Assembly: GCA_964358485.1 (NCBI GenBank)
Contig: CAYHPY010000010.1
Span: 1-60,595 of the forward strand
DNA length: 60,595 nt
Source: CAYHPY01 sp964358485
GTDB lineage: Bacteria > Elusimicrobiota > Elusimicrobia > UBA1565 > UBA9628
Reading direction: 5' to 3'
The number at the start of each line of letters is the position of its first letter. Positions within the stretch are counted from its first letter, which is position 1. The position numbers and the translations under genes were made by a program. The notes beneath the pieces are model-generated. The model made no database searches and was not told where the DNA came from. It saw only the letters and a list, made by a program, of their open reading frames with translations. Below, in pieces: positions 50,172 to 58,716 of the stretch.

Positions 50172-53100
50172 TTGCGAACTTCGCTTCAACGACTTTGCCT
50201 CGGCGCCGCGTCCGCGCTTTTTCTTTGCGCGATCGCGCGGCTTCCCGCGTCCGCCCAGTTCACCGCCCCCTACGACCCGGACTTCGCCCCCAAGGAACAG
50301 GCCGCCCCCCGTTTGAGCCGCCCGGAACCCGCGGCCCCGAAGGAAGAGGAGGAAATCCTGGAACCCGGGGAGCCGCTCGTGGTCCCGGCCGCGGGCTCGT
50401 TTCTCCTCATCGAGCGTCCGGACCGCAAGGTCATTTTCGAGCGGCCCGCCGCCCCCCAAGAAACGCCGGAGCCCCAACCCTTCGAGGATTTCATCAAGAC
50501 CTTCCAGCCGCTTCAATACAGCGCCGACCGGTACAACAAGGCCCGCGAGAACTCCGAGCTCGGCCTGACCCCGGCAGAGGGACGCCCCGAGGAATACGCC
50601 GCCCCGACCTCGGTCGCGGTCTCCACCGCCGAGGCCTACCGCCCGCCGCCGCCCGAGGTGGAGCTCCCGGCCTACGGCACCAGCCTCTCGATCACCGGCC
50701 GCAAGGTCATCGGGATGGAATTCTCCGAGAAGCGCTTCACCAACGAGCAGAAGACCACCAACCGCCCGGCCACCACCAGCTTCTTCGACATCCAGCAGCA
50801 GCTGCAGCTGCGCATGCAGGGGAAGGTGGGCCCCAAGATCACCGTCAACGTCGACTACGACGATACCAAGGAGAACAAGCAGGACATCTCGGTGGTCTAC
50901 ACCGGGGATCCCAACGAGGTCGTCCAAAGCGTTTCCTTCGGGGACATCGACCTTTCCCTGCCCTCGACCGAATTCGTTTCCTACAACAAGCAGCTCTTCG
51001 GCATCCGGGGCGACTTCAAGTACAAGCGCGCCAAGGCCACCTTCATCGGCAGCCGCACCAAGGGCGTGACCAAGGTCCGCCAGTTCTTCGGCAACACCCA
51101 GTTCGTGGCCGTCGACATCCTGGACACCTCCTACATCCGCCGCCAATACTTCGACCTGACCTTCGGCAACGCCTCCCGCCTTCCGATCCGGGAAGGCACC
51201 GAGCGGGTTTTCCTGGCCCAACAGATTCCGGGCCAGCGCAACCTCAACGACGTGGACCTCACGGTCGACGACCTCGCCGTGCGGACCTCGTCCTTCACCG
51301 GAATCTTCACCCCGCAAAGCCCCGGCCAGGACTACACCATCGATTACGTCAAGGGAATCCTGACTTTCCGCAATCCCCTGTCCCCTCAAGCCGTGGTGGC
51401 GGTCGATTTCATCGACACCAGCGGCAACAGCGTCACCATCCAATCCACGATCTCCTTCACCGGGGGCTCGGGACTCTTCAAGCTGGTCAAGACTCCGTCG
51501 GACCTTCCGATCGCCGTCTCCAGCGAGACCGGGCACAACCGGGAACTCAAGACCTTTTACTCGATCGGACAGACCCAGATCATCCGGGACGACGGCCGGG
51601 GGAACTTCATCTTCAAGGTCCTCGACAAAAACCGCAGGGACGTGGGCGCCGAGCTCAACCCCGTCCAAAAATACCCGGACAGCATTTTCGTCGACTTCGA
51701 GAACGGCGTCTTCAACCTGACCAACGCCTTCTCGGTCTCCAACACCTCCCCCACCACCCCGGATTCGGAGATCTATCCCGCGGCCAGCGACAACCGCAAC
51801 GCCATCTCCAAGCGCCTGTTCCGCGTCGAATACAACTACCGCTTCAAGACCTTCTTCCTGGAGCCCAACCTCGTCGCCCTCAGCGAGATCGTGCTCCTCG
51901 ACGGGGTCAAAATGGTCCGCAACGTGGACTACTTCATCGACTACGAGGCGGGATTTATCACCTTCTTCAACGAGGACCGGATCCGCGCCGACTCGCGGAT
52001 CTCCATCGGCTACGAGGTCGCCCCCTTCCTGGGCATCTCCAACGAATCCCTTTTGGGAACGCGCTTCTCCTACGACATCAACGACCATGTCTCCATGGGC
52101 ACCACCTTGCTCTACCAGGCCGGCATCAAGTCCCCCACCGTCCCGACGGTCACCGAGCTCTCCAAGAGCCTGCTGGTCTACGAGTTCGACACCCAGGTCA
52201 GGAGCCTGAGGCTGGCCTCCTGGCTGACGGCGTCCATGAGCGCCGAATTCGCCCAAAGCCGCCAGAACCCGAACCTCAACGATTTCGCCCTGGTCGACAA
52301 CATGGAGGGGGTCAAGCAGGAGGACTCCGCCTCCACGCTGGCCACCGCCTGGAAGGTCTCCTCCAACCCCGGCAACAAGCCCACCGACCCGACCATGATC
52401 GGCATCTTCTCCGAGGACGTGAAGGTTTTGGAGATCAATCCCCGGGCCGACGCCGCCTCCGGAGAAACCCAGAAGGTCCTGGGCCTGCAGTACAACTTCT
52501 CAAGCGCCGCCTCCACCGAGGCCTCGATCGTCTTCCCCTTCTCGGTCAGCGGCGAGGACTTCTCGCAGAAGACCCTGCTGGAAGTCGTGATGCTGGGAGA
52601 CGATTCCAACAACGAGCTCAACTTCCACCTCGGCGGAGTCAACGAGGACTCCGATGCCGACGGGGTCCTTGACACCGAGGACGTCAACGGCGACGGCATC
52701 CTCCAAGCCAGCGAGGACATCGGCTACCTCTACAATCCCGCCGGCAAGCCCTCCGAGCGCTATGGCGCCGCCAATGGAGCGATCGACTCCGAGGACCTCA
52801 ACAAAAACTCGCGCCTGGACTCCTTCGATTTGAGCGGAGACGACTTCGGCTACGTCGGCTCCGTGGCCCTGGGCCACGACAAGCTCTTCAACGCGACGGA
52901 TTCCTCCACGCACACCTTCGTCAACTTCGGAGCCCCCAAGTGGCGAACTTTCCAAATTCCGCTGGACATCTCCACGGCCACGGCCAGCCGCTGGACCGCC
53001 GTCAAGCAGATTCGCATCTCGGTCCGCAAACGGACCGCGGGGATCATCGGCCCGAGCGCCATCAAGTTCGCCCGGATCGCCGCGGTGGGCAATTCCTGGC

Positions 53101-55691
53101 AGCGGGGAGCGGCCGGAGACCCCTCCAGCGGGCTCGGGCAGACCGCGGCCGGCGAGAAGCTGGTGGTCACCCCCGTCAACTCCGTCGACAACCCGGATTA
53201 CGTTCCGATCTTCAACGCGGGCGGCCAGGCCAGCGAGGTCTTCAACGATCTTTACGGGAACCTCAACACCCTCCAGCGCCAGTCGGGCTCCAAGAATCTC
53301 TCCGAGCAGGCGCTCCAGCTCGAGTTCGTGGACCTGGCCACGGGGGCGGTCGTGACGACCAAGCGGCTGTTCACCCGGGCGGTGGACATGTCCCAGCATA
53401 AACATTTCAACTTTTTAATTCACGGAAACGCCGATGGAAACAACGTGAACGTTTCCGGGAATAAAACTTTCTTTTTACGGCTTGGAAGCGACCTAAACTT
53501 CTTCGAGGTTCAGGTTCCTTTGACTTTTATAGGCTGGAAAAAGATCGTCATCACCCAGGCCGACACCAACAAGGACTCCGTGGCCGACACCTGGCAGGCC
53601 GACACCCCCGGGACGGTGGTCGTGTCCAGCGGGGCGCCCCTTCTCCAACAGGTGGGCCAGGTCGCCGCCGGCATACGGTCCAGCGGGGCGCCGTTCGGCC
53701 AGACCCGCCGGGGGCGGCTCTACCTCAACGAGATCTACCTCTCCGATCCGATCACCCGCGTCGGAACGGCCAAGAAGCTCCAGCTCGACTTCGAGGTTCC
53801 CGGCTGGGCGACCTTCGGCGCCAAGCACCGTTCCGTGGACCGCAACTTCCAGACCCCGACCTCGGTGGTCTCCAACCAGGACAACCGCCAGGATTCGGCC
53901 TATCTCAACCTCTCGCGCCTGTCTTTCTTTCCCATGACCTTCAGCGTGGCCCGAAGCGTGACCGAGACGCCCAGCACGGTCCGCACCGGGGACCTTTCCA
54001 ACCTCGTGACCTTGCTCCAGCAGGGAAAAGTCACGAACTGGAACGGCTCGGCTTCGGGCAATTTCACCCTCGGCGCCCTTCCCCGCCTGAGCCTTTCGCA
54101 CACCCGCAACCGGACCGAATACGAACTGCTCACCCGCCTCGACGACCGCCGCGGCTATTCCGGAAACCTCAATTACGGGGTCCCCCTCAACTGGCGCGTT
54201 CTCCCCAAGACCATCGATTCCAATTTCAGCTACACCCGCCACGTCGTGGCCTTCGAAAACCCCCAGGTCCGGCGCCTGCCGGGCAACGCCAACACCGACG
54301 AGGCCACCACCGTGACCGGAGGCCGGCTGACCTTCACCCCCTGGGAAGGCGCGGGGTTCAACCCGACCTACTCCCTGACCCGGGTCCGGGAGACCCGCTC
54401 CGAGCTCCTGGGCGACACCGAGCGGGTCTTGAGCCACCCGAAATCCCTCAACCAGAACACCGGTTTCTCCTCGAACTTCCGGGTCCTGAGCTGGTTCAAT
54501 CCCCAGTTGAACTATTCCATCGACACCATCGAGAACCACATTCTCAACGTTTCGACTTTCATCGTGCGCAACTCCACCTACGTCTTCGACGTCGGCCAAC
54601 TCAAGACCGTCAACCGCAACTCCAACGGCTCCGTCAGCCTTCCTATCTCCATCGCGGAGATTTTTCCGAACTCCCGCCTGTTCCGGTCGATGAACGTCGC
54701 CTCCGGCTACCAGATCCAGGACGGGGACGTCTGGAATAACGTGGAAAAAAACCTGCGCTCCCAATTCAGCCTCTGGGTCCGAAGCTCCATCCGGCCCAAG
54801 AGCGTGGTCGCCCAACGAGCCACCCAGACCCTGCGGGACACCTACAACTCCACCCAGCGCTGGTCCCCGCTGGAAGCTTACGAGATTCCCGGACGCTGGG
54901 CGGCCTTCCGGACTTTGTCGCTCTCCAACAACTACGTCCAGACCAAGACCCGCACCGACGTGACGGGGACCATCTCCAAGACGATCGCGATCACCTTCCC
55001 GGACGCCGTGGCCAGCATCGGCCAACTGGAGAAGCTCACCTCCACCGGCCGCTGGCTCTCCAACGCCCAGATGAACTTCAAGTATTCCGCCCATCGGACC
55101 GAGGTCATTAAGACCAGCCTGGATGAGGACGAGGCCTTCGGGACCGACCTGCGCACCATCATCATGAAGAAACTCGACACATTGGTCAGCTACAATTTCC
55201 GCGTTTCCGAAAGGAAGGACTTGGTCATCGAACAGGTCACCGAACGGACCAGCCACGAGGACTCCACCGTCCAGATGACCTTCGACGTGCAAAAGTTCCG
55301 CTTCACCCCCAAGGTGGACTACAACAACGACATCAAGCGCCTGGGCACCGGGGTCAAGACCCAGGACCTGACCGTCATCACCCCGAGCCTCCTGGTCCGC
55401 GCCGATTTGAATCTGCCCAAAGGCCTGCGCCTGCCGGGAGCCGCGCGCACCTTGCTCTTCACCAACCGGATCATCTGGACGACCACTTTGGCCTTGGCCA
55501 ACAAGATCTCCCCGGTGACCATCGCCGACAACTCGCGCCTGTTCACCTTCAACACGAGCGGCGACTACGAGATCGCCAAAAACCTCCGCATGACCTTGAA
55601 CGGCGCCATGTCCCGCCTGTGGCATAAATATCTCAAGGAAGAGGAGTTTCTCTCATACCAATTCGGGACCACGCTGACTTTCCAGTTTTAA
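50172..55691 (+). CDS. sprA: SprA-like outer-membrane translocon protein (type IX secretion)
   Basis: About 1839 residues. The start is uncertain: TTG 50172 begins a signal peptide (LRTSLQRLCLGAASALFLCAIARLPASAQ, quoted in part) and is the first usable start after the promoter. A Pro-rich segment follows, then repeated SprA-type motifs: ELPAYGTSLSITGRKVIGMEF, QLQLRMQGKVGPKITVNVDYD, ISVVYTGDPNEVVQSVSFGD, LPSTEFVSYNKQLFGIRGDF. The rest is a very large beta-barrel with galactose-binding-like inserts, ending YQFGTTLTFQF. SprA is the ~2400-residue pore of the Bacteroidota type IX secretion system; this homologue is shorter. An EF-hand-like calcium segment occurs at DSDADGVLDTEDVNGDG. No other type IX genes are nearby. 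A kinase gene follows at once. Confidence 0.82.
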   Translation: MRTSLQRLCLGAASALFLCAIARLPASAQFTAPYDPDFAPKEQAAPRLSRPEPAAPKEEEEILEPGEPLVVPAAGSFLLIERPDRKVIFERPAAPQETPEPQPFEDFIKTFQPLQYSADRYNKARENSELGLTPAEGRPEEYAAPTSVAVSTAEAYRPPPPEVELPAYGTSLSITGRKVIGMEFSEKRFTNEQKTTNRPATTSFFDIQQQLQLRMQGKVGPKITVNVDYDDTKENKQDISVVYTGDPNEVVQSVSFGDIDLSLPSTEFVSYNKQLFGIRGDFKYKRAKATFIGSRTKGVTKVRQFFGNTQFVAVDILDTSYIRRQYFDLTFGNASRLPIREGTERVFLAQQIPGQRNLNDVDLTVDDLAVRTSSFTGIFTPQSPGQDYTIDYVKGILTFRNPLSPQAVVAVDFIDTSGNSVTIQSTISFTGGSGLFKLVKTPSDLPIAVSSETGHNRELKTFYSIGQTQIIRDDGRGNFIFKVLDKNRRDVGAELNPVQKYPDSIFVDFENGVFNLTNAFSVSNTSPTTPDSEIYPAASDNRNAISKRLFRVEYNYRFKTFFLEPNLVALSEIVLLDGVKMVRNVDYFIDYEAGFITFFNEDRIRADSRISIGYEVAPFLGISNESLLGTRFSYDINDHVSMGTTLLYQAGIKSPTVPTVTELSKSLLVYEFDTQVRSLRLASWLTASMSAEFAQSRQNPNLNDFALVDNMEGVKQEDSASTLATAWKVSSNPGNKPTDPTMIGIFSEDVKVLEINPRADAASGETQKVLGLQYNFSSAASTEASIVFPFSVSGEDFSQKTLLEVVMLGDDSNNELNFHLGGVNEDSDADGVLDTEDVNGDGILQASEDIGYLYNPAGKPSERYGAANGAIDSEDLNKNSRLDSFDLSGDDFGYVGSVALGHDKLFNATDSSTHTFVNFGAPKWRTFQIPLDISTATASRWTAVKQIRISVRKRTAGIIGPSAIKFARIAAVGNSWQRGAAGDPSSGLGQTAAGEKLVVTPVNSVDNPDYVPIFNAGGQASEVFNDLYGNLNTLQRQSGSKNLSEQALQLEFVDLATGAVVTTKRLFTRAVDMSQHKHFNFLIHGNADGNNVNVSGNKTFFLRLGSDLNFFEVQVPLTFIGWKKIVITQADTNKDSVADTWQADTPGTVVVSSGAPLLQQVGQVAAGIRSSGAPFGQTRRGRLYLNEIYLSDPITRVGTAKKLQLDFEVPGWATFGAKHRSVDRNFQTPTSVVSNQDNRQDSAYLNLSRLSFFPMTFSVARSVTETPSTVRTGDLSNLVTLLQQGKVTNWNGSASGNFTLGALPRLSLSHTRNRTEYELLTRLDDRRGYSGNLNYGVPLNWRVLPKTIDSNFSYTRHVVAFENPQVRRLPGNANTDEATTVTGGRLTFTPWEGAGFNPTYSLTRVRETRSELLGDTERVLSHPKSLNQNTGFSSNFRVLSWFNPQLNYSIDTIENHILNVSTFIVRNSTYVFDVGQLKTVNRNSNGSVSLPISIAEIFPNSRLFRSMNVASGYQIQDGDVWNNVEKNLRSQFSLWVRSSIRPKSVVAQRATQTLRDTYNSTQRWSPLEAYEIPGRWAAFRTLSLSNNYVQTKTRTDVTGTISKTIAITFPDAVASIGQLEKLTSTGRWLSNAQMNFKYSAHRTEVIKTSLDEDEAFGTDLRTIIMKKLDTLVSYNFRVSERKDLVIEQVTERTSHEDSTVQMTFDVQKFRFTPKVDYNNDIKRLGTGVKTQDLTVITPSLLVRADLNLPKGLRLPGAARTLLFTNRIIWTTTLALANKISPVTIADNSRLFTFNTSGDYEIAKNLRMTLNGAMSRLWHKYLKEEEFLSYQFGTTLTFQF

Positions 55692-55697
55692 TATGAT
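55692..55697 (+). promoter_or_regulatory. -10 element of the membrane kinase gene (leaderless)
   Basis: TATGAT followed by GAGGGC and the GTG at 55704 (the ATG follows at once at 55707). The element overlaps the end of the sprA-like gene (stop 55691). Confidence 0.5.
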
Positions 55698-55703
55698 GAG
55701 GGC

Positions 55704-56768
55704 GTGATGGCCGGCGATTCCTGGATTTTGCCCGCGGCGTGCCTGGGCCTGGCGGTTCTTGTCGGGGCGGTGCTCCTGTGGGCCCGCGGCGGCCGCCGCG
55801 GCCAAGACCCCAAAAGCACCTCCCGGCCCCCGACTTTCCCGCCGGGGCCCACGGCCCCCAAACGCGCCCCGCGTCCCCCTGCCCCGCCGCCTCCCACGCC
55901 CCCCCGCCCAGGTCCGGCCCTGTCCTCTTCCATGATCCCGCGAGCCGACGACAATTTCGCCCCGGGCTATAAGATCAAGCGCCTCATCGCCACGGGCGGC
56001 ATGGGGAGCGTCTACGAGGCCGAGGATCTGACTTTGCACCGGAAGGTGGCCATCAAGCGCCTGCGCTCGGAACTTCGCGGGGAGGAGGGCGAAAAAGACC
56101 GCTTCCTGAAAGAGGCCCGCATCGTCGCCGGGCTCCGGCACCCGAACATCATCGAGATTCACACCGTGGTGGACGGGGGAGAAGACCTCTACCTCGTCTT
56201 CGAATACGTCGACGGGCGGACCCTGGACGACGTGATCCGCGCCAAAGGCGGGCTGGAGATCCAGGTGTGCCGGAAAATCCTCCGGCAAATCGCCTCGGCT
56301 CTGGCCTTCGCCCATGAGCGCAAGGTCCTGCACCGGGACCTCAAACCCGCCAACGTCATGCTCTCTCACGCGGGGGTCATCAAGGTCATGGACTTCGGCA
56401 TCGCCCGCCAAGCGCAGGAAACCCTGTCGCGCCTGAGCCCCGCCCAAGCCTACGGGACCCTGTCCTACATGTCCCCCGAACAGCATCTCGGGGAGGAAAA
56501 ACGGCCCGCCGACATCTACGCGGTGGGCATCACCCTTTACGAAATGCTCTCCGGGATGCTTCCCTTCGCCGGGCCCGATTCCCTGCTCCTTAAGGAACGG
56601 CTGGAGTACCGCCCCATCAGCCAATTGGTCCCCGCCCTGGGGACCGCCGCCGACGCCTTCTTCAACCGGGCCATCGCCCCCAAGCCCGCGGAACGCTTCC
56701 AGACCGTCACGGAGCTTTTGGCCGCTTTCGAGGAGGCCTTCCCGCGCCAAGGGGAAAAACAAGAATAA
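55704..56768 (+). CDS. Membrane-anchored serine/threonine protein kinase
   Basis: A 354-residue Hanks-type kinase. An N-terminal membrane helix (ILPAACLGLAVLVGAVLLWA) and a ~45-residue Pro-rich linker precede the kinase domain (88-350). Motifs are intact: ATGGMGSV glycine loop, VAIK Lys118, HRD 210-212, DFG 230-232, and GTLSYMSPEQ. It lacks the TPR sensor of the other two kinases, so it would take signals through partners. The start is GTG 55704 or ATG 55707. It lies 12 bp after the sprA-like gene and 1.9 kb before an FHA-domain cyclase; FHA domains bind phospho-Thr, so the cyclase is a plausible target or reader. Confidence 0.92.
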   Translation: MMAGDSWILPAACLGLAVLVGAVLLWARGGRRGQDPKSTSRPPTFPPGPTAPKRAPRPPAPPPPTPPRPGPALSSSMIPRADDNFAPGYKIKRLIATGGMGSVYEAEDLTLHRKVAIKRLRSELRGEEGEKDRFLKEARIVAGLRHPNIIEIHTVVDGGEDLYLVFEYVDGRTLDDVIRAKGGLEIQVCRKILRQIASALAFAHERKVLHRDLKPANVMLSHAGVIKVMDFGIARQAQETLSRLSPAQAYGTLSYMSPEQHLGEEKRPADIYAVGITLYEMLSGMLPFAGPDSLLLKERLEYRPISQLVPALGTAADAFFNRAIAPKPAERFQTVTELLAAFEEAFPRQGEKQE

Positions 56769-56794
56769 CCCCGTTCCCGGAGGGGCGCAAAGAA

Positions 56795-57724
56795 ATGAAA
56801 ATAGCGGTTACGGGAGCGTTCGGGTACTCCGGCCGATACATCGCCAAGCGCCTGCTTGAGGCGGGGCACGAAGTGGTCACTCTGACCGACTCCCCGGGCC
56901 GGGAGAACCCCTTTGGAGACACAATTCAGGTCTTCCCGTTCCATTTTAGCGAACCTGGCCGCCTCAAGGAGTCCCTGCGCGGCGTCGACGCGCTCATCAA
57001 CACTTACTGGGTACGGTTTGACCACCGGCTTTTCACCCACGGCGCCGCGGTGGAGAACACGAAGATCATGTTTCGGGCCGCCAAGGAGGCGGGCGTTCGC
57101 CGCATTGTCCATATCGGCATCACGAACCCGGACATCAACTCCAATTTGCCATATTTCCGCGGAAAGGCCGAACTCGAATCGTCTCTCACCTCGCTCGGTT
57201 TGTCTTACTGCATCCTGCGCCCGACCGTCCTCTTCGGAAAAGAGGATGTCCTCATCAACAACATCGCTTGGTCGCTTCGGCGCTTCCCGGTTTTCGGGGT
57301 TTTCGGCTCGGGGGACTACAAGCTGCAGCCGATCTATGTCGAAGATTTGGCCGCTGCGGCCGTCGAGCATGCCCTCGGCGCCCAAGATGAGATCATCAAT
57401 GCCATCGGGCCGGAGACCTTTACCTATCGAGAACTCGTGGACATGGTCCGGCGGGGGTTGGGCTTGAAGCGGCTGATCATCGGGGTGCCCCCCGGCATCG
57501 GCTTTTGGTCCTGTCGGCTGGTCGGGATGCTCGTTGGGGACGTCGTGGTGACGCGGGAGGAAATCCAGGGCTTGATGGAGGGCCGGCTCCATGTGGACGC
57601 TCCGCCGCTGGGCACGACAAAGCTGAGCGAATGGATTCATCTGCACAGGGACAAGATTGGCATCCGTTACACGAGCGAAATGGCCCGCCGCATCGACCGC
57701 GCGTCGTCATATCGGTCAAATTGA
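56795..57724 (+). CDS. NAD(P)-dependent epimerase/NmrA-like SDR protein
   Basis: A 309-residue atypical short-chain dehydrogenase. The N-terminal GAFGYSGRYIAKRLLEAGHEV is the Rossmann nucleotide site (GxxGxxG). Later elements include VDALINTYWVRFDH, VRRIVHIGITNPD, LSYCILRPTVLFGKED and ALGAQDEIINAIGPETFTYRELVD. There is no classical YxxxK, which fits the NmrA/NADH-ubiquinone-subunit-like class that act as sensors, isomerases or reductases. GGAGGGG precedes the ATG. The codon choice looks less GC-biased than its neighbours, so a recent transfer is possible. Confidence 0.82.
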   Translation: MKIAVTGAFGYSGRYIAKRLLEAGHEVVTLTDSPGRENPFGDTIQVFPFHFSEPGRLKESLRGVDALINTYWVRFDHRLFTHGAAVENTKIMFRAAKEAGVRRIVHIGITNPDINSNLPYFRGKAELESSLTSLGLSYCILRPTVLFGKEDVLINNIAWSLRRFPVFGVFGSGDYKLQPIYVEDLAAAAVEHALGAQDEIINAIGPETFTYRELVDMVRRGLGLKRLIIGVPPGIGFWSCRLVGMLVGDVVVTREEIQGLMEGRLHVDAPPLGTTKLSEWIHLHRDKIGIRYTSEMARRIDRASSYRSN

Positions 57725-57852
57725 ATGCTAACATCGGGCGCAGGCGAACGCGGTCATGGTCTTCGGCGGCGAGCAGGCCGCCGGTCCAATCCGGAACGCG
57801 CCTCGGCCGGTGCCGGCGCCGAATTCAAAAAACTGGTCCAGGATCAATTCCC

Positions 57853-58236
57853 ATGAGAGCGCATCTGATTTTCTACGTCAACGACCAAAAGGCGAGTTCG
57901 CTGTTCTATGCGCGCGTGCTGGACCTTCAACCGCGGCTGGACGTTCCCGGAATGACCGAATTTGAGCTGTGCGCCGGAGCCGTGCTTGGACTCATGCCCG
58001 CCAAGGGCATCAAACGCCTGCTCGGCGAGCGCCTCCCCGATCCCGAACGCGGCGCGGGCATTCCCCGCGCGGAGCTTTACCTGCTCACGCAAGATCCGGA
58101 CGCCTGCCACCGGCGGGCTCTGGCCAACGGCGCGCGGGAACTGAGCCCCCTTTGCCCGCGGGATTGGGGGCATGAGGCCGCCTATAGCCTTGATTCGGAC
58201 GGACACGTGCTCGCTTTCGCGCGGGAGGGAAAATGA
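57853..58236 (+). CDS. VOC/glyoxalase-superfamily protein
   Basis: A 127-residue protein from ATG 57853. The pattern HLIFYVNDQKASSLFYARVLDLQP…FELCAGAVLGLMP…AELYLLTQDPDACHRRALANGARE…WGHEAAYSLDSDGHVLAFARE is the beta-alpha-beta-beta-beta fold of the vicinal-oxygen-chelate family. Members include glyoxalases, dioxygenases and antibiotic-binding proteins; no ligand can be assigned. It overlaps the next gene as ATGA. Codon use is like that of the epimerase before it. Confidence 0.8.
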   Translation: MRAHLIFYVNDQKASSLFYARVLDLQPRLDVPGMTEFELCAGAVLGLMPAKGIKRLLGERLPDPERGAGIPRAELYLLTQDPDACHRRALANGARELSPLCPRDWGHEAAYSLDSDGHVLAFAREGK

Positions 58237-58661
58237 CGGCGCGCTCGCCTTCGCTCGACGACCTGCTCGGCCCCGATGAGCCCCACGCCTCTTTTCATGA
58301 CGCCGCCCTGCTTTCCTTGCGCGTCGACTACGGGGCCCAGGAGCTTACGGCGGAATTCAACCTGTGCGTCGGCGATCCCGATGCCTCAGGGAGTGAAGAA
58401 TCCGAACGCCATCGCCGAGGGCGGCTTCGAATCGCCGGGCTGGCGTTCTGGGTCATGGAAGCCCCGGACCCGTCAGCCGAAGCTGATTTTCAACCTCCCT
58501 GGCTGACCAGCGACGGCCCGCTGGATCAATGCGAGACCGAAACCGCGAAATCACTCATCGGCCGCATCCCCGACGAGGGCGTGGCCTGGTTTCTCTTCTT
58601 CAACAATCTGAATGCCTTTGCCTATGCCGGAGGCAATACCGCGTCGTTCCAATGGCTGTGA
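58233..58661 (+). CDS. Hypothetical protein (142 residues)
   Basis: Starts at ATG 58233, overlapping the VOC stop (ATGA), so the two are coupled. No signal peptide. The beginning (DEPHASFHDAALLSLRVDYG) and Trp/Phe-rich end (VAWFLFFNNLNAFAYAGGN) recall small single-domain proteins often seen as accessory or immunity-like genes, but no family is recognised. It ends 55 bp before the cyclase gene. Confidence 0.6.
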   Translation: MTARSPSLDDLLGPDEPHASFHDAALLSLRVDYGAQELTAEFNLCVGDPDASGSEESERHRRGRLRIAGLAFWVMEAPDPSAEADFQPPWLTSDGPLDQCETETAKSLIGRIPDEGVAWFLFFNNLNAFAYAGGNTASFQWL

Positions 58662-58681
58662 AATTCCATTCGTCCCGGACG

Positions 58682-58710
58682 TTGACGCCCCGAGCCAAGC
58701 CGGTTATACT
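58682..58710 (+). promoter_or_regulatory. Sigma-70 promoter of the FHA-cyclase gene (leaderless)
   Basis: TTGACG (58682-58687), a 17-nt spacer and TATACT (58705-58710), then GAGCCG and the ATG. All three distances are ideal for a leaderless start. Confidence 0.8.
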
Positions 58711-58716
58711 GAGCCG

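Noticed and set aside
57725..57852. attC-like sequence (GCTAACATCGGGCGC) before the VOC gene, suggesting an integron cassette
   Set aside because: No second matching core site, no convincing fold-back arm, and no integron integrase in the window.
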